From Sandaracinaceae bacterium (lineage in GTDB: Bacteria; Myxococcota_A; Polyangia; Polyangiales; Houyiibacteriaceae): a stretch of 64,000 bases of DNA. Positions 63,447-64,000 of the stretch are shown here, piece after piece. A program made the translations under genes and the position numbers. The notes under the pieces were generated by a model that did no database searches, was not told the DNA's origin, and saw nothing but the letters and a program-made list of their open reading frames with translations. Within the stretch, counting starts at the first letter, position 1. Every line of letters begins with the position of its first letter. The stretch spans positions 1 to 64,000 of the forward strand of contig JADJJE010000024.1 of the NCBI GenBank assembly GCA_016706685.1, read 5' to 3'.

Positions 63447-64000
63447 GTGAGCCGACAGTGCCCTACCTGCGCAGAGGTCTTCGACGACGAGAGCTTCTTC
63501 TGCGGACACGATGGGACGATCACCATCCAGGTCCAGCCGGAGAACGACAAGGACCCGCGCCTCGGCTCCCAGCTCGGTGACTACATCGTGGTCGCCCGTG
63601 TCGCCGACGGCGGGATGGGCCGCGTGTACGAGGGGCGCCACCCCCAGACGCGGCAGCGCATGGCCATCAAAGTCCTGCACCCCGAGATCGCGGCCGACAA
63701 CGTGGCGGTCGAGCGCTTCAAACGCGAGTACGAGACGGCGGCCGAGCTGCGGCACCCGCACGTGGTCAGCGTGCACGAGTTCGGCTCCACGCCCGAGGGC
63801 TCGTACTTCATGACCATGGAGTACCTATACGGCGAAGAGCTCGGCGCAGCGATTCGGCGCGACGGCGCGCAGCCGATGCCACGCGTGGTGCAGACCCTCT
63901 GCCAGACGGCGCTGGCGCTCGATCACGCGCACTCGTTCGGCGTGGTGCACCGTGACCTCAAGCCGGACAACATCTTTCTGTGCAAGCGAGACGCGGGCGA
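63447..64000 (+). CDS. Ser/Thr protein kinase with N-terminal zinc ribbon (cut by window edge)
   Basis: The visible 184 residues start at a GTG. A zinc-ribbon-like motif, CPTC ... FFCGHDG (5-23), precedes a Hanks kinase domain beginning near GDYIVVARVADGGMGRVYEG. The lysine lies in MAIKVLHPE and the catalytic loop in VVHRDLKPDNIF. DFG and the rest lie beyond the window. Kinases with such a ribbon are typical of Myxococcota. It begins 58 bases after the Roadblock-like gene. Confidence 0.93.
   Translation, partial: MSRQCPTCAEVFDDESFFCGHDGTITIQVQPENDKDPRLGSQLGDYIVVARVADGGMGRVYEGRHPQTRQRMAIKVLHPEIAADNVAVERFKREYETAAELRHPHVVSVHEFGSTPEGSYFMTMEYLYGEELGAAIRRDGAQPMPRVVQTLCQTALALDHAHSFGVVHRDLKPDNIFLCKRDAG

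Overview
The window is GC-rich chromosomal DNA with densely packed genes, many of them translationally coupled through ATGA/GTGA overlaps. It most likely comes from a member of the Myxococcota (Polyangia-like, perhaps Sandaracinaceae). That placement is an inference. It rests on GTG/TTG starts, PEGA-tailed Ser/Thr kinases, many lipoproteins of no known family, a type IV pilin locus run by a PilR-like sigma-54 activator, Roadblock-type proteins and a type III secretion rod-like protein. I saw no rRNA, tRNA, CRISPR array, transposase or prophage. Layout: 1-2.1 kb holds the 3' end of fumC, a GNAT protein and a small membrane protein. 2.3-7.7 kb is a mixed block: lipoprotein, DUF882 peptidase, CHASE-GGDEF cyclase, an orphan YscI/SctI-like protein, a TPR protein, a FliA-like sigma factor and an unknown protein. 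7.7-13.1 kb runs from a receiver-histidine kinase through a cysteine desulfurase, mnmA and a lipoprotein to an RlmD/TrmA-type RNA methyltransferase. 13.1-17.5 kb is the nrdR-ribD-ribBX-ribH-nusB operon plus an M17-N-terminal-like gene. The ribBA position carries a RibBX-type protein whose GTP cyclohydrolase II half has lost its zinc cysteines, and ribE is absent. 17.5-23.6 kb has two HEAT/propeller envelope proteins divergent from a large NAGPA-like protein. 23.7-28.2 kb has a PEGA-tailed kinase and a TMTC-like membrane protein. 28.2-32.4 kb is a minus-strand pilin locus: a minor prepilin, a TPR partner, a PilA-like pilin, a second pilin and a PilR-like activator. Both main pilin genes have sigma-54 promoters that match the consensus spacing. 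32.5-38 kb has an enoyl-CoA hydratase, three coupled envelope proteins, a GbsR regulator and a second TMTC-like protein. 38.1-41.8 kb is the glycolytic operon gap-pgk-tpiA-secG with a clear terminator. 41.9-47.7 kb has a small protein, a 1260-residue membrane/spermidine-synthase fusion, a 751-bp non-coding region with two related palindromic elements in opposite orientation, and a PlsC-like protein. 47.7-53.8 kb has an LtaS-like membrane protein and a fadA-fadN pair for fatty-acid oxidation. 54-58 kb has a small acidic-tailed membrane protein, a polytopic glycosyltransferase, an IMPase and a lipoprotein. 57.9-61.6 kb is the yceD-rpmF-fabG-acpP-fabF-rpiB operon. 61.6-64 kb has a small membrane protein, a parvulin-like lipoprotein, a Roadblock-like protein and the start of another Ser/Thr kinase. 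How the genes connect: fatty-acid synthesis, beta-oxidation, glycolysis, flavin synthesis and tRNA thiolation are core housekeeping. The pilin/PilR block is a self-contained regulated surface-appendage locus without assembly genes here. The most unusual items are the paired palindromic elements, the orphan SctI-like protein, the RibBX variant and the two TMTC-like paralogues.
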